A DNA stretch of 45,300 bases from CAADGL01 sp964643885 (GTDB taxonomy: Bacteria; Planctomycetota; Phycisphaerae; UBA1845; Fen-1342), in NCBI GenBank assembly GCA_964643885.1, contig CAZXUI010000030.1, forward strand, positions 1 through 45,300, in the 5' to 3' direction. Shown piece by piece: positions 1-7,751 of the stretch (positions are counted from its first letter, which is position 1; each line of letters starts with the position of its first letter). A program made the translations under genes and the position numbers. The notes below the pieces were generated by a model. It was not told the origin of the DNA. It did no database searches and saw nothing but the letters and a program-made list of their open reading frames with translations.

Positions 1-1
1 G

Positions 2-874
2 ATCATCGCCGAGGACCTCGAGGGCGAGGCGCTGGCGACGCTGGTCGTCAACAAGCTGCGCGGCATCTTCCACTGCGCCGCGGTCAAGGCCCCCGGCTTC
101 GGCGACCGCCGCAAGGCCATGCTGGGCGACATCGCCACGCTGACCGGCGGCACCTTCATCAGCGAGGACCAGGGCATCAAGCTCGAGAGCGTCACGCTCG
201 AGATGCTTGGCCGGGCCAAGCGGGTCGTCATCACCAAGGACGACACGACGATCATCGAAGGCGCCGGCAGCAAGAAGGACATCCAGGCCCGGATCAGCCA
301 GCTCCGCCAGCAGACCGACAAGACGACCAGCGACTACGACCGCGAGAAGCTCCAGGAGCGGCTGGCCAAGCTGACCGGCGGCGTCGCGGTCGTGCACGTC
401 GGCGGCGCGACCGAGATCGAGGTCAAGGAGCGCAAGGACCTGGTCGACGACGCGTTCCACGCCACCAAGGCCGCGGCCGAGGAGGGCGTCGTGCCCGGCG
501 GCGGCGTTGCCTATCTGCGGGCGATCAAGCCGGTGCTGGAGGCCGCCAAGAAGGCCGAGGATGACGAGGCCATCGGCTACCGCATCGTCGCCAAGGCGCT
601 CGAATACCCGATCCGCCAGATCGCCGAGAACGCCGGCGTCGACGGCGGCGTGGTGGTCGACGAGGTGCTCTCGCGCGGCAAGAACTTCGGCTACGACGCG
701 GCCGCGGACGAGTACGTCGACATGTTCGAGGCGGGCATCATCGATCCGGCCAAGGTCTGCCGCGTGGCGCTTCAGAACGCGGCCAGCGTGGCCGGCCTGC
801 TGCTGACGACCGACGTGCTGTGCACCGAGTTCAAGGAGGACAAGCACGAGCGGATCGAAGGCGCGACGCACTGA
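2..874 (+). CDS. groL: Chaperonin GroEL, 3' part (5' end outside window)
   Basis: Encodes the last 290 residues of the 60-kDa chaperonin that folds proteins in an ATP-driven double ring with GroES. The open frame enters at the left edge, so the first half of the protein lies outside. The visible part runs from the apical domain (motifs KAPGFGDRRKAML and DIATLTGG) through the intermediate domain (TSDYDREKLQERLAKLTGG; DDAFHATKAA, which contains the conserved ATPase Asp) to the equatorial domain (VPGGGVAYL; NAASVAGLLLTT). The family's usual flexible Gly-Gly-Met tail is missing: the protein ends in a charged FKEDKHERIEGATH. Together with the dnaJ and grpE genes downstream it forms a chaperone cluster. 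A strong hairpin follows the stop. Identification is certain; whether this is the main or a secondary GroEL copy cannot be told. Confidence 0.97.
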   Translation: MIAEDLEGEALATLVVNKLRGIFHCAAVKAPGFGDRRKAMLGDIATLTGGTFISEDQGIKLESVTLEMLGRAKRVVITKDDTTIIEGAGSKKDIQARISQLRQQTDKTTSDYDREKLQERLAKLTGGVAVVHVGGATEIEVKERKDLVDDAFHATKAAAEEGVVPGGGVAYLRAIKPVLEAAKKAEDDEAIGYRIVAKALEYPIRQIAENAGVDGGVVVDEVLSRGKNFGYDAAADEYVDMFEAGIIDPAKVCRVALQNAASVAGLLLTTDVLCTEFKEDKHERIEGATH

Positions 875-905
875 AGCCGGCGCTGATGTGAGACGGTAAC
901 AGCGG

Positions 906-934
906 AGGGGCGAACGTGACGAGCGTTCGCCCCT
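906..934 (+). terminator. Hairpin after groL
   Basis: Perfect 11-bp inverted repeat AGGGGCGAACG / CGTTCGCCCCT with a 7-nt loop, 32 nt after the groL stop. There is no clear T-run, so this may be a rho-independent terminator of the T-poor kind or an RNA-stabilising hairpin. Confidence 0.6.
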
Positions 935-958
935 CGGCGTGAATTTCCAGACCGGGCG

Positions 959-1405
959 ATGCGCATGCCGAAGCAGCCGAACTGGCTCGTGGAGCTGCGG
1001 AAATTCTCGATCCGCAAGGCGTCGCAGCTACGTGAGAAGAGCAATCAGCTTTTCGAGGACGCTCAATTTCTGTGCGAGGCCGAGCGCTGGTCCACCTTCG
1101 TGTACCTCGGCGGGTTCGTGATCGAGCGTCTGCTGAAAGCCGAGCTGTGGCCGAGACGACATGGGCCTCGGATCGCGCGCTTGATCTACTCGTCGCATGA
1201 TCTTGCCGAGATGTTGGAGGCATGTCCGCAGTTGCAGAGGGGACTGGAGCGCCCAACGAAAGTTCGCGTGGACCGGTGCTTCCGCGGATTGTGCGATTGG
1301 GGTGTGCGTGTCCGGTATAATCCGAAAAAGCCGTCTGCGGAAGATGGAAATCAGTATCGGGTCTGGCTCAGAGAGCTGCGTGCATGGCTGATTGGAAGGA
1401 ACTGA
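959..1405 (+). CDS. Small HEPN-like protein
   Basis: Codes for 148 residues, mostly alpha-helical, rich in Arg and aromatic residues. The layout fits the HEPN fold: a helix with YLGGFVIERLLKAEL at 49-63, a SSHDLAEML segment at 78-86, and an Arg-rich helix ending RVRYNP at 117-122. The RNase-type R-x4-6-H motif of catalytic HEPN toxins is not seen, so a binding role is as likely as nuclease activity. The start is ATG 959 (a second ATG lies at 965); the Shine-Dalgarno is weak. The 3' end overlaps the next gene by 22 nt, which suggests translational coupling. Codon use is less GC-rich than in groL or dnaJ. No MNT-type nucleotidyltransferase partner is adjacent. HEPN is inferred from pattern only. 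Confidence 0.6.
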   Translation: MRMPKQPNWLVELRKFSIRKASQLREKSNQLFEDAQFLCEAERWSTFVYLGGFVIERLLKAELWPRRHGPRIARLIYSSHDLAEMLEACPQLQRGLERPTKVRVDRCFRGLCDWGVRVRYNPKKPSAEDGNQYRVWLRELRAWLIGRN

Positions 1406-1734
1406 CGCCCGCACAACAGGCGCACCTGAAGCGCCTGCTCGAGACCGGCCTCCAGGAGCGCGGCATCCAGGTCGAGTCCATCGACCTGGACCCGTCCGGG
1501 CTCGCCGGTCGATACCGGCTGTACGTCGTTGCCAAGGACTTTGAGCGGCTCGATTACTCGGAACGGCTCGAAATGCTGGACCGAGTGCTTCAGGAACAAT
1601 GGGATCGGTTCGATCAACCGCGGTTGACCCTCCGCTTCCCGCTGTCCCCCGACGAAGTCCCGGAACAGGATGCGACGCAGACCACGCGCAGGCGTCGCAC
1701 ACCCGCGGCCCAGCGTCGCGTGAAACGAGCCTGA
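1384..1734 (+). CDS. Conserved small protein, possibly BolA-like
   Basis: A 116-residue soluble protein with an acidic, helical N-terminus, a short beta-hairpin region (GRYRLYVVAKDFERLDYSER) and a helix (LEMLDRVLQEQWDRF), then a basic tail TTRRRRTPAAQRRVKRA. The alpha-beta-beta-alpha order and the YVVAKDF...R...ML segment recall the BolA fold, but the conserved BolA His is not seen, so this is a weak guess. It starts inside the end of the preceding HEPN-like gene and ends 22 nt before dnaJ, so the three are probably co-transcribed. The gene itself is well supported by position, coupling and codon bias; its function is unknown. Confidence 0.65.
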   Translation: MADWKELTPAQQAHLKRLLETGLQERGIQVESIDLDPSGLAGRYRLYVVAKDFERLDYSERLEMLDRVLQEQWDRFDQPRLTLRFPLSPDEVPEQDATQTTRRRRTPAAQRRVKRA

Positions 1735-1756
1735 TTCGAGCGGAGGTCGCTGCGCG

Positions 1757-2896
1757 TTGGCAGGCAGACGCGACTACTACGATATTCTCGGCGTCGCCCG
1801 CGAGGCCGACGCCGCCGAGATCAAACGCGCCTATCGCCAGGCGGCGCTCAAGTTCCACCCGGACCGAAATCGCGAGCCCGGCGCCGAAGAGCGCTTCAAG
1901 GAGGCCGCCGAAGCCTACGAAGTCCTCAGCGACCCCGAGAAGCGCGCCCGCTACGACCGCTACGGCCACTCCGGCCTCAACGGCGTCGGCATGCACGATT
2001 TCTCCGGCATGGGCGCCGACGACATCTTCAGCATGTTCGGCGACCTGTTCGGCGATCTGTTCGGCGGCCGCGTCGCTCCGCGGACCGACCTCGGCGTCGA
2101 CGTTCAGACCGTGATCGAGGTCACGCTCCGCGAGGTCGCCACCGGCGTCGAGAAGACCGTCTCCTACCGCCGCCACGAGCTGTGCGACCACTGCGAGGGC
2201 AGCGGCGTCGAGCCCGGCGCCCGCAAGAGCACCTGCCGCACCTGCGGCGGTTACAAGTGCGTCGAGCGGCAGACCTCGATGGGGCTCTTCGTTACGCGCA
2301 CCGTCGTCGAGTGCCCCACCTGCCGCGGCCGCGGCGTGACGACCGACCAGCCGTGCCAGGCGTGCGGCGGCGGCGGGCGGACGACGCGCGAGCGGGCCAT
2401 CTCGGTCAAGATCCCGCCCGGCGTGCACGAGGGCCAGAGCGTCCGCGTCCGCGGCGGCGGCGAGCCGAGCCAGACCGGCAGCCGCTACGGCGATCTGCAC
2501 TGCGTGATTCGCCTGCGGCCGGACACGCTCTTCGAGCGCGACGGCGACCACTTGATCTGCCGCCTGCCGATCAGCTTCGCGCAGGCCGCGCTCGGGGCAC
2601 AGATCGAGGTGCCCACGCTGACCGGCATGACGCCGCTGCGGATTCCGCCGGGCACGCAGCACGGCGCCGTCTTCAAGCTCGACGGCAAGGGCTTGCCGAA
2701 CCTGCGCAGCGGCCGGCCGGGCGACGAGATCGTCCAGGTGCTGATCGAGGTGCCCAAGAAGCTGACGCGCGAGCAGGCGGAGCTGCTGCGCAAGTACGCG
2801 GCCACCGAGGACACGAGCGTGATGCCCGAGTCGAAGAGCTTCTTCGAGCGGGTCAAGGAGTATTTCACGGGGCCATCCCAGACAGGACGTGAGTGA
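1757..2896 (+). CDS. dnaJ: Chaperone protein DnaJ (Hsp40)
   Basis: Co-chaperone of 379 residues (usual length about 375) that delivers unfolded clients to DnaK and stimulates its ATPase. The J domain has HPD at 34-36 (KFHPDRN). A short Gly/Phe region spans about 70-104. Four zinc-binding CxxC motifs stand at C143/C146, C160/C163, C186/C189 and C200/C203; the second is followed by GGYKC rather than the usual GxG. The C-terminal client-binding domain follows, with TLTGMTPLRIPPGTQHG. The start is TTG 1757, chosen because GGAGG at 1742-1746 stands 10 nt upstream and the product begins AGRRDYYDILGV. The stop is 10 nt before the grpE start, so the two are co-translated. dnaK is not in the window. 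Confidence 0.97.
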   Translation: MAGRRDYYDILGVAREADAAEIKRAYRQAALKFHPDRNREPGAEERFKEAAEAYEVLSDPEKRARYDRYGHSGLNGVGMHDFSGMGADDIFSMFGDLFGDLFGGRVAPRTDLGVDVQTVIEVTLREVATGVEKTVSYRRHELCDHCEGSGVEPGARKSTCRTCGGYKCVERQTSMGLFVTRTVVECPTCRGRGVTTDQPCQACGGGGRTTRERAISVKIPPGVHEGQSVRVRGGGEPSQTGSRYGDLHCVIRLRPDTLFERDGDHLICRLPISFAQAALGAQIEVPTLTGMTPLRIPPGTQHGAVFKLDGKGLPNLRSGRPGDEIVQVLIEVPKKLTREQAELLRKYAATEDTSVMPESKSFFERVKEYFTGPSQTGRE

Positions 2897-2906
2897 GGCG
2901 TGAGTC

Positions 2907-3467
2907 GTGACGAATCCAGCCGGACCAGACGAGATGAATGAGCAGCAGACGCCGGAGACGCGGGCCGAGGGCGAGCCGCGCGTCGGTCTCGAGCCGGGCT
3001 CGCCGGCCGACGAGCTGGAGGCCGCGCGGCGCGAGATCGAGGAGCTGCGCGACAAGTACCTGCGCGCCCTGGCCGACGCCCGGAACATCCAGCAGCGCGC
3101 CCAGCGCGACCGCGAGCAGTTGCTCCGCTACGCCGAGCAGGAGTTTGCCCGCGACCTGCTGGTCGTGCTGGACGACCTCGAGCGGGCCCAGGCGTCCATC
3201 GCCGGCGGCGCCCCGCCCGAGACCATCGCCGAGGGCGTCCGCATCGTCTGCGAGCACTTTCAGAAGGTGCTCTCGGCCCGCAAGGTCGAGCCCATCGAGG
3301 CGCTCGGAAAACCCTTCGACCCCGACGTGCACGAGGCGATGATGCAGCAGCCCAGCGACCAGTACCCGGCCGGCACCGTGATGCAGGAGCTGGCCAGGGG
3401 ATATCGAATGCACGAGCGGGTCATCCGGCCGGCCCGGGTCGTCGTCAGCACCGGCCCGGCCAAGTAG
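2907..3467 (+). CDS. grpE: Nucleotide exchange factor GrpE
   Basis: Releases ADP from DnaK so that substrate is freed. The 186-residue product has an acidic unstructured N-terminus (to about residue 35), a long coiled-coil helix (LEAARREIEELRDKYLRALA and following) that dimerises, and the beta-domain signature FDPDVHEAMMQQ...GTVMQELARGY...RPARVVVS. The start is GTG 2907; ATG 2934 is a possible alternative that would only shorten the disordered tail. It directly follows dnaJ on the same strand, the expected functional partner. Confidence 0.96.
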   Translation: MTNPAGPDEMNEQQTPETRAEGEPRVGLEPGSPADELEAARREIEELRDKYLRALADARNIQQRAQRDREQLLRYAEQEFARDLLVVLDDLERAQASIAGGAPPETIAEGVRIVCEHFQKVLSARKVEPIEALGKPFDPDVHEAMMQQPSDQYPAGTVMQELARGYRMHERVIRPARVVVSTGPAK

Positions 3468-3505
3468 GTCTCCGCGGCCCGCCGCGAACCAGGAGTGTGT
3501 CAGCG

Positions 3506-3826
3506 ATGCCGACGTACGAGTATGCCTGTAGCCGTTGCGGCCATCAGTTCGAAGAGTTTCAGTCGATCACCGCCGCGCCGCTGCGCAAATGCCCCAAGTG
3601 CGCGCAGCGCTCGCTCAACCGGTTGATCGGTACGGGCGCGGGCATCATCTTCCGCGGCTCGGGCTTCTACGAGACGGATTATCGCAGCGAGTCGTACAAG
3701 AAGGCGGCCGAGGCGGAGAAGAAGGCGGCCTCCGGCGGCAAGTCGTCGGGCGGCGGCTCATCGTCCGGGCGGTCGGGCGGCTCGAAGTCAGGCGGCGGCT
3801 CGAAGCGCAAACCGGCGGCTGACTGA
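3506..3826 (+). CDS. FmdB-family zinc-ribbon protein
   Basis: A 106-residue small protein of the FmdB/CxxC_CxxC_SSSS family, putative regulatory zinc ribbons of unclear function. The N-terminal ribbon starts MPTYEYACSRCGH with C8/C11 and C29/C32 (LRKCPKC), the standard spacing. The second half is a low-complexity Gly/Ser/Lys tail. The ATG at 3506 is preferred over GTG 3497 because family members begin MPxYEY and AGGAG (3491-3495) is 10 nt upstream. It lies 38 nt after grpE and is probably in the same transcript, a common place for this family near grpE/dnaJ genes. Confidence 0.9.
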   Translation: MPTYEYACSRCGHQFEEFQSITAAPLRKCPKCAQRSLNRLIGTGAGIIFRGSGFYETDYRSESYKKAAEAEKKAASGGKSSGGGSSSGRSGGSKSGGGSKRKPAAD

Positions 3827-3891
3827 GCGCGGCGCGCGGCGGCGCAGGCCTGCTTGACCGGTCCGCGGGCGGGCTGTAAAAGGGCGGGTCT

Positions 3892-4287
3892 ATGGTGGCT
3901 TCGAAGACACTCAGCGTCGTGGTGATCACGCCCGAGCGGCAGGTGGTTGAGAGCCCGGCCGACTCGGTCGTGCTGCCCGCGCACGACGGCGAGCTTGGGG
4001 TTCTGCCCCGCCGGGCCCCGCTGCTGTGCGAGCTGGGGACGGGCGAGCTGCGTTATCGCTCCGGCGGCGAGTTCGTCAGCCTCTTCGTCGACGGCGGCTT
4101 CGCCCAGGTGGTCGATAACAAGGTCATCGTGCTCAGCGATTTCGCCCTGTTGTCTGAAGAGGTGACCACGGACGCGCTGGCCGGCGCGAACGAAGCGGCG
4201 CTCCGCCCGGCCGCCACGCCGGAGCTGCACGAGCGGCTCAAGCGGCGTGCGGCGGCGCTTCGGCGTTACAACGCGCGCGTGAACTGA
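3892..4287 (+). CDS. atpC: F1Fo ATP synthase epsilon subunit
   Basis: 131-residue epsilon subunit of the F1 sector, which couples rotor and catalytic head and can inhibit ATP hydrolysis. The N-terminal beta-sandwich shows the family pattern VITPERQVVESPADSVVLPAHDGELGVLPRRAPLL and FVDGGFAQVVDNKVIVLSD; the C-terminal helical part LHERLKRRAAALRRYNARV follows. The usual partners (atpD, atpG, atpA) are not in the window, so the gene stands apart from any atp operon here, behind the chaperone genes. The start is ATG 3892 with GGGCGGG upstream as a weak ribosome site. A strong hairpin follows 42 nt after the stop. Confidence 0.93.
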   Translation: MVASKTLSVVVITPERQVVESPADSVVLPAHDGELGVLPRRAPLLCELGTGELRYRSGGEFVSLFVDGGFAQVVDNKVIVLSDFALLSEEVTTDALAGANEAALRPAATPELHERLKRRAAALRRYNARVN

Positions 4288-4329
4288 GGCCGAGAGCCCG
4301 CTCGATTCTGATACATCCAATTGAAAAGA

Positions 4330-4360
4330 AGAACGCCGGACAGCGGTCATCCGGCGTTCT
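4330..4360. terminator. Bidirectional hairpin between atpC and the next minus-strand gene
   Basis: Perfect 11-bp stem AGAACGCCGGA / TCCGGCGTTCT with a 9-nt loop. It sits between the convergent atpC and the small minus-strand gene ending at 4421. An A-rich stretch precedes it and a T-containing stretch follows, so it can serve both strands. Confidence 0.75.
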
Positions 4361-4420
4361 GTGTTGATAGCCGTTCCGCCGCCCGCTCGGCGGCGCCGTC
4401 GAACTTGATTCAGGCGCTGA

Positions 4421-4609
4421 TCAGTACAGCAGCCGGAAGCCGCCCCAGCGGGCGAAGAAATAGAGAAACACGCCCAGCACCGCCACGCCGACCCAGCCGA
4501 TGCTCCCCAGAAAATCACCGATGGGGTCCGTGCCGTTCTCCTGGGCCAGCGCCGGCAAAGCCAGCGCCAGCGACATCACCACGAGCGAAACGAGATTGCG
4601 CGTACGCAT
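4421..4609 (-). CDS. Small exported membrane protein
   Basis: A 62-residue protein with a clear signal peptide (MRTRNLVSLVVMSLALALPALAQ), then a short linker and one transmembrane segment (about residues 35-52) ending with aromatic and basic residues (FFARWGGFRLLY). The ATG at 4609 is chosen because AGGAGG lies a short way upstream on the minus strand; the reading frame could extend to 4699 but without a ribosome site. The function is unknown. It is upstream-adjacent to nothing on its own strand except the aquaporin, whose stop is about 170 nt away. Confidence 0.7.
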   Translation of the reverse strand: MRTRNLVSLVVMSLALALPALAQENGTDPIGDFLGSIGWVGVAVLGVFLYFFARWGGFRLLY

Positions 4610-4779
4610 CGAGAGGTTCCTCCTCTGTCTTTCCGCCGGCGGCGCATCCACCGCGCCGATGAATCTTCCCTGAACCGGCGTGCGAAATCCTACAGTCAAC
4701 TCCGCCCCGCGTCAGCAACTGATTCCTATCGGCCACCCGCGCCGCCCGGCCGCACCGGCCCGCGGCACACGAGTACCAG

Positions 4780-5574
4780 CTACCCGCCCGCTTTCGCAGC
4801 TCCCGCCTTCGGCAGGATCAGGTGGTGATACAGCAGCCCCGCCACCACGCCGCCGAGGATCGGCCCGACCCAGTAGACCCAGTGCTGGCTCAGCACGTCG
4901 GCGTCCATCGTGATCAGCCCCGTGCCGAGCGCTCGGGCCGGGTTCATCGCCGCACCCGTCAGCGGCCCGCCGATCAGAATGTCCGCCGTCACGGTCAGAC
5001 CGATCCCGAACCCGCCCACGTTCGGGTGACGCGGGTCGACGGCCGTCCCGAACACCGCGATGATCAGGAAGAACGTCAGGATCGCCTCGATCGCTACCGC
5101 CTTCATCGCCGCCCGCCGGCCATCGGCAGCCGCCTGCTGCCCGGCGTCATCGCTCGGTTCCGCGCGAGTGTCCGCCCCGAGCTTCTCGACCATGTAGAAC
5201 GGCGTCCCGTTCTTCGTCTCCGTGATCACGCTGCGGCCGTCCGGCGTCTGCACGTCGGTAAAGATGAATGAGAACAGGATCAACCCGGCCAAGAAACCGC
5301 CCGCGCATTGCGAGATGATGTATGCAACCGCGCCGGGCAGCGAGATCCGGCCCGTCACCAGAATCGCCGCCGTCACGGCCGGGTTGATGTGCCCGCCGGA
5401 CACGTTCATGAAGGCCGTGACCATGATCGAGAGGATCACGCCGTGGGCCAGGGCGATGCCGACGAGCCCCGGTCCGGCGTCGCCGAGGTGGGCGTGGGTC
5501 ATGATGGCGCCGCCTCCGACCAGGGAGAGCGCGAAGGTGCCGATGAACTCGGCCAGCAGTGCAGCGGCAGACAT
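4780..5574 (-). CDS. MIP family channel (aquaporin/glyceroporin)
   Basis: A 264-residue integral membrane channel for water or small uncharged solutes. Both half-helix signatures are intact: GGHINPAVT (NPA at 64-66) and GAAMNPARALG (NPA at 211-213, followed by the selectivity-filter Arg214). Six hydrophobic segments are visible. Between the third and fourth segments there is an unusually long, polar and charged insertion (about residues 105-157) with acidic and Ala/Gln-rich stretches, absent from classical aquaporins of about 230 residues. The ATG at 5574 is chosen for a GGAG ribosome site and because the product then starts at the first membrane helix. Substrate preference between water and glycerol cannot be fixed from sequence alone. 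Confidence 0.93.
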   Translation of the reverse strand: MSAAALLAEFIGTFALSLVGGGAIMTHAHLGDAGPGLVGIALAHGVILSIMVTAFMNVSGGHINPAVTAAILVTGRISLPGAVAYIISQCAGGFLAGLILFSFIFTDVQTPDGRSVITETKNGTPFYMVEKLGADTRAEPSDDAGQQAAADGRRAAMKAVAIEAILTFFLIIAVFGTAVDPRHPNVGGFGIGLTVTADILIGGPLTGAAMNPARALGTGLITMDADVLSQHWVYWVGPILGGVVAGLLYHHLILPKAGAAKAGG

Positions 5575-6113
5575 CGAACGGTCTCCAGAGGTAGCCAAAG
5601 GGCGTCCGGGAGGGGCCGACACGCGCCTCGCCGGCAACAGGCGCCGCAGACGACGGGCAGCTACCCTAAGCAAGTCGGCGTCGTCCGCCAAGAACCGGGC
5701 TGCAACTTTTTATGGGCACCGCGGTGTGGTCGGATAGCCGTAGGGGCCTGCCTGCCCGCCCGATGTGACGGCTGATCGCCACACTGCGTCCGGGCGACGA
5801 ATGTAGCCATCATACGTAACGTGTTTGCCATAAATATCTTACGACGATTCATTGCGACTATCGGACGGTTGGCCGTCAGATTTCGGCCTGTCTGCGGCCG
5901 ATCGAGCGGAATTGGCATGATCGTAACATGTTGTCGTTGCTTAGGTTGTGATTAGTGGACGGGCGGCGCCTTTGGTACGTGGTTTGCACCATGGAAGGCG
6001 GGTAAGGGTGCGCGCTAGGACGGCGCGCTCTGTCGACGGACTTGGCTCGGTTCGTGGCGCGACCGGCCGGATTCGTCGACGGTTTTGTCATTTCGAGCAA
6101 CTGGGAGAGGTAC
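5575..6113. other. Intergenic region between divergent aquaporin and porin genes
   Basis: 539 bp without a supported gene. The part 5800-5960 is clearly AT-richer than its surroundings. It holds a sigma-54-type promoter (5972-5988) and, upstream, a short palindrome AACATGTT at 5925-5932 that could be an activator site. The open frames here are too short or read through the promoter and were not accepted. Confidence 0.6.
5972..5988 (+). promoter_or_regulatory. Probable sigma-54 promoter of the porin gene
   Basis: TTGGTACGTGGTTTGCA matches the RpoN consensus TTGGCACG-N4-TTGCA with one change. The invariant GG (5974-5975) and GC (5986-5987) are exactly 10 nt apart. Transcription would start near 6000, giving a leader of about 115 nt before the porin ATG at 6114. 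Confidence 0.6.
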
Positions 6114-7646
6114 ATGAGACTATTCGGGTTGCGAGGGTGTCTCTGCGGACTGCTCGCCGTCGGCGTGTTCTCCGCAGGGGCGTACGCGGACGATCCGCAG
6201 ACGTCCGCGGGCTCGCCCGACGACAAGGTCACCAGACTGGAGGCCTTGCTCGAGGCGCAGCAGCAGCAGATCGCCGAGCTGGAGCGGCAGGTTGCCACGG
6301 CCAGCTCGCAGGACATGGACGCCGCGCGAGTGGAAGAGCTGAAGCGGCAGATTCGCGAGATTCTCAGCGAGCAGGAGTTTCGCGAGATGCTGATGCCGTC
6401 CGTGCTCACGGCCGGCTATGACGACGGGTTCTACATTCGCAGCAGCGACGACAACTTCATGATGAAGTTCAACGGTGTGGTTCAGTTCCGCTGGACGCAC
6501 TACGGCACGCGCAGCGGGAACCGCTACCTGGCCCCCGGCCTGCTGCGTGACGATCGCACCGGCTTCGACACGCAGCGCGTCCGCTTCAAGATCTCCGGCA
6601 ACGCCGTCAGCCAGGACCTGACCTACATGATCGAGTTCCGGGCCGACGCACCGGACCGCTACGACGCGGTCATCAACCAGGCCTGGATCAATCATCGCTT
6701 CGTCGATGAGTTCCAGGTCAAGGCCGGTCTGTTCAAGCTCGCCTCCACGCGTCAGCAGGGCATGAGCGACTTCAACCAGCAGTTCGTCGATCGCACACTC
6801 ACGGACACGGTCTTCGGACTCGGCTACTCGATCGGCGTGCGCTTCTGGGGTCAGGCGTTCGACAAGAAGCTGGAATATTTCCTTGATATCGCCAACTCGC
6901 TCAGCGACGGCGAGAACGCAGCCTTGAATCGGACCATCACGCCCGATCCGGCCGAGCTCGACGGCAACCCCGCCGTCGCGTTCCGCACCGTCTGGCACAT
7001 CCTGGGCGAAGATCCGGCCAAGGACTTCGCGGCCGAGGGTGATCTGGACATCCGCGAATCGCCCGCCTGGGACCTCGGATTCCACTACGCCTTCAACGAG
7101 GACCGCAGCGACGCCCGTACGACGCGCATCCCCGTCCCGCGGCTGCGCCTGTTCGACCGCGGCGGCGGGTACGGCCTCGTCAGCACCAATGGCCTTCAGA
7201 TCCACCAGGTCGGCATCGACACGGCCTTCAAGTGGATGGGCTTCTCGGCCACCGGCGAGTACATCCTGCGCATCGTCGACGTCCGTCGTACCAGCATCTT
7301 CAACGACAACGTCGTCGCGCCCTGGTTCTTCGCCTCCGGCGACAACTCGACCACCGCCCAGCACGGCGCGTACGTCCAGCTCGGCTACTTCCTGCCGATC
7401 CCCGGCATGGAGAAGAAGCTCGAGGCCGTCGCCCGCGTCGGCGGTATCTCCGCCCTGGCCGAGGATCAGGAAGGCACGTGGGAGTACGCGGCCGGCCTGA
7501 ACTACTACATCGACGGCAACCGCGTCAAGCTGCAAACGGACTTCACCAAGATCTACGAAGTGCCGATCAGCAGCTCCTACGCCAGCCTGGCCAACGTCAA
7601 CGACGATGCGCTCATCTGGCGCGTGCAGTTGCAGCTCGCGTTCTAG
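6114..7646 (+). CDS. Phosphate-selective porin-type (OprP/OprO-like) outer membrane protein
   Basis: A 510-residue outer membrane beta-barrel. It has a signal peptide (MRLFGLRGCLCGLLAVGVFSAGAYA), then a coiled coil at about 35-85 (RLEALLEAQQQQIAELERQ) likely to bind cell wall or trimerise, and a barrel with the porin O/P pattern: MMKFNGVVQFRW, FDTQRVRFKISG, LTYMIEFRAD, AWINHRFVDEFQVKAGLFKL. It ends in an aromatic strand WRVQLQLAF, the expected barrel-assembly signal. The ATG at 6114 is preferred over 6042 because GGGAGAGG lies at 6103-6110 and the signal peptide follows. A sigma-54 site upstream suggests control by a nitrogen-, phosphate- or stress-type activator. Specificity for phosphate is a family name, not shown here. 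Confidence 0.88.
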   Translation: MRLFGLRGCLCGLLAVGVFSAGAYADDPQTSAGSPDDKVTRLEALLEAQQQQIAELERQVATASSQDMDAARVEELKRQIREILSEQEFREMLMPSVLTAGYDDGFYIRSSDDNFMMKFNGVVQFRWTHYGTRSGNRYLAPGLLRDDRTGFDTQRVRFKISGNAVSQDLTYMIEFRADAPDRYDAVINQAWINHRFVDEFQVKAGLFKLASTRQQGMSDFNQQFVDRTLTDTVFGLGYSIGVRFWGQAFDKKLEYFLDIANSLSDGENAALNRTITPDPAELDGNPAVAFRTVWHILGEDPAKDFAAEGDLDIRESPAWDLGFHYAFNEDRSDARTTRIPVPRLRLFDRGGGYGLVSTNGLQIHQVGIDTAFKWMGFSATGEYILRIVDVRRTSIFNDNVVAPWFFASGDNSTTAQHGAYVQLGYFLPIPGMEKKLEAVARVGGISALAEDQEGTWEYAAGLNYYIDGNRVKLQTDFTKIYEVPISSSYASLANVNDDALIWRVQLQLAF

Positions 7647-7751
7647 ATCGCTCGGATCATACGGCGGTCCGGAGCTCCGTTCCCAGCGGCTCCGGATCGC
7701 CTCGGTCTGCTCAAAACCTGAACCTAAGGGATCAGCAAAGGAATCTCACTC

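Noticed and set aside
1028..3088. Very long minus-strand frame antisense to dnaJ and grpE
   Set aside because: Composition (Ala/Arg/Leu/Asp-rich, no domain) is that of an antisense shadow in high-GC DNA; the plus-strand genes are certain.
3497..3505. GTG at 3497 as start of the FmdB-type gene
   Set aside because: ATG 3506 has the proper AGGAG distance and gives the family's MPTYEY start.
5912..5928. TTGGCATGATCGTAACA as a second sigma-54 site
   Set aside because: The GC of the -12 element is absent, so only the -24 half matches.
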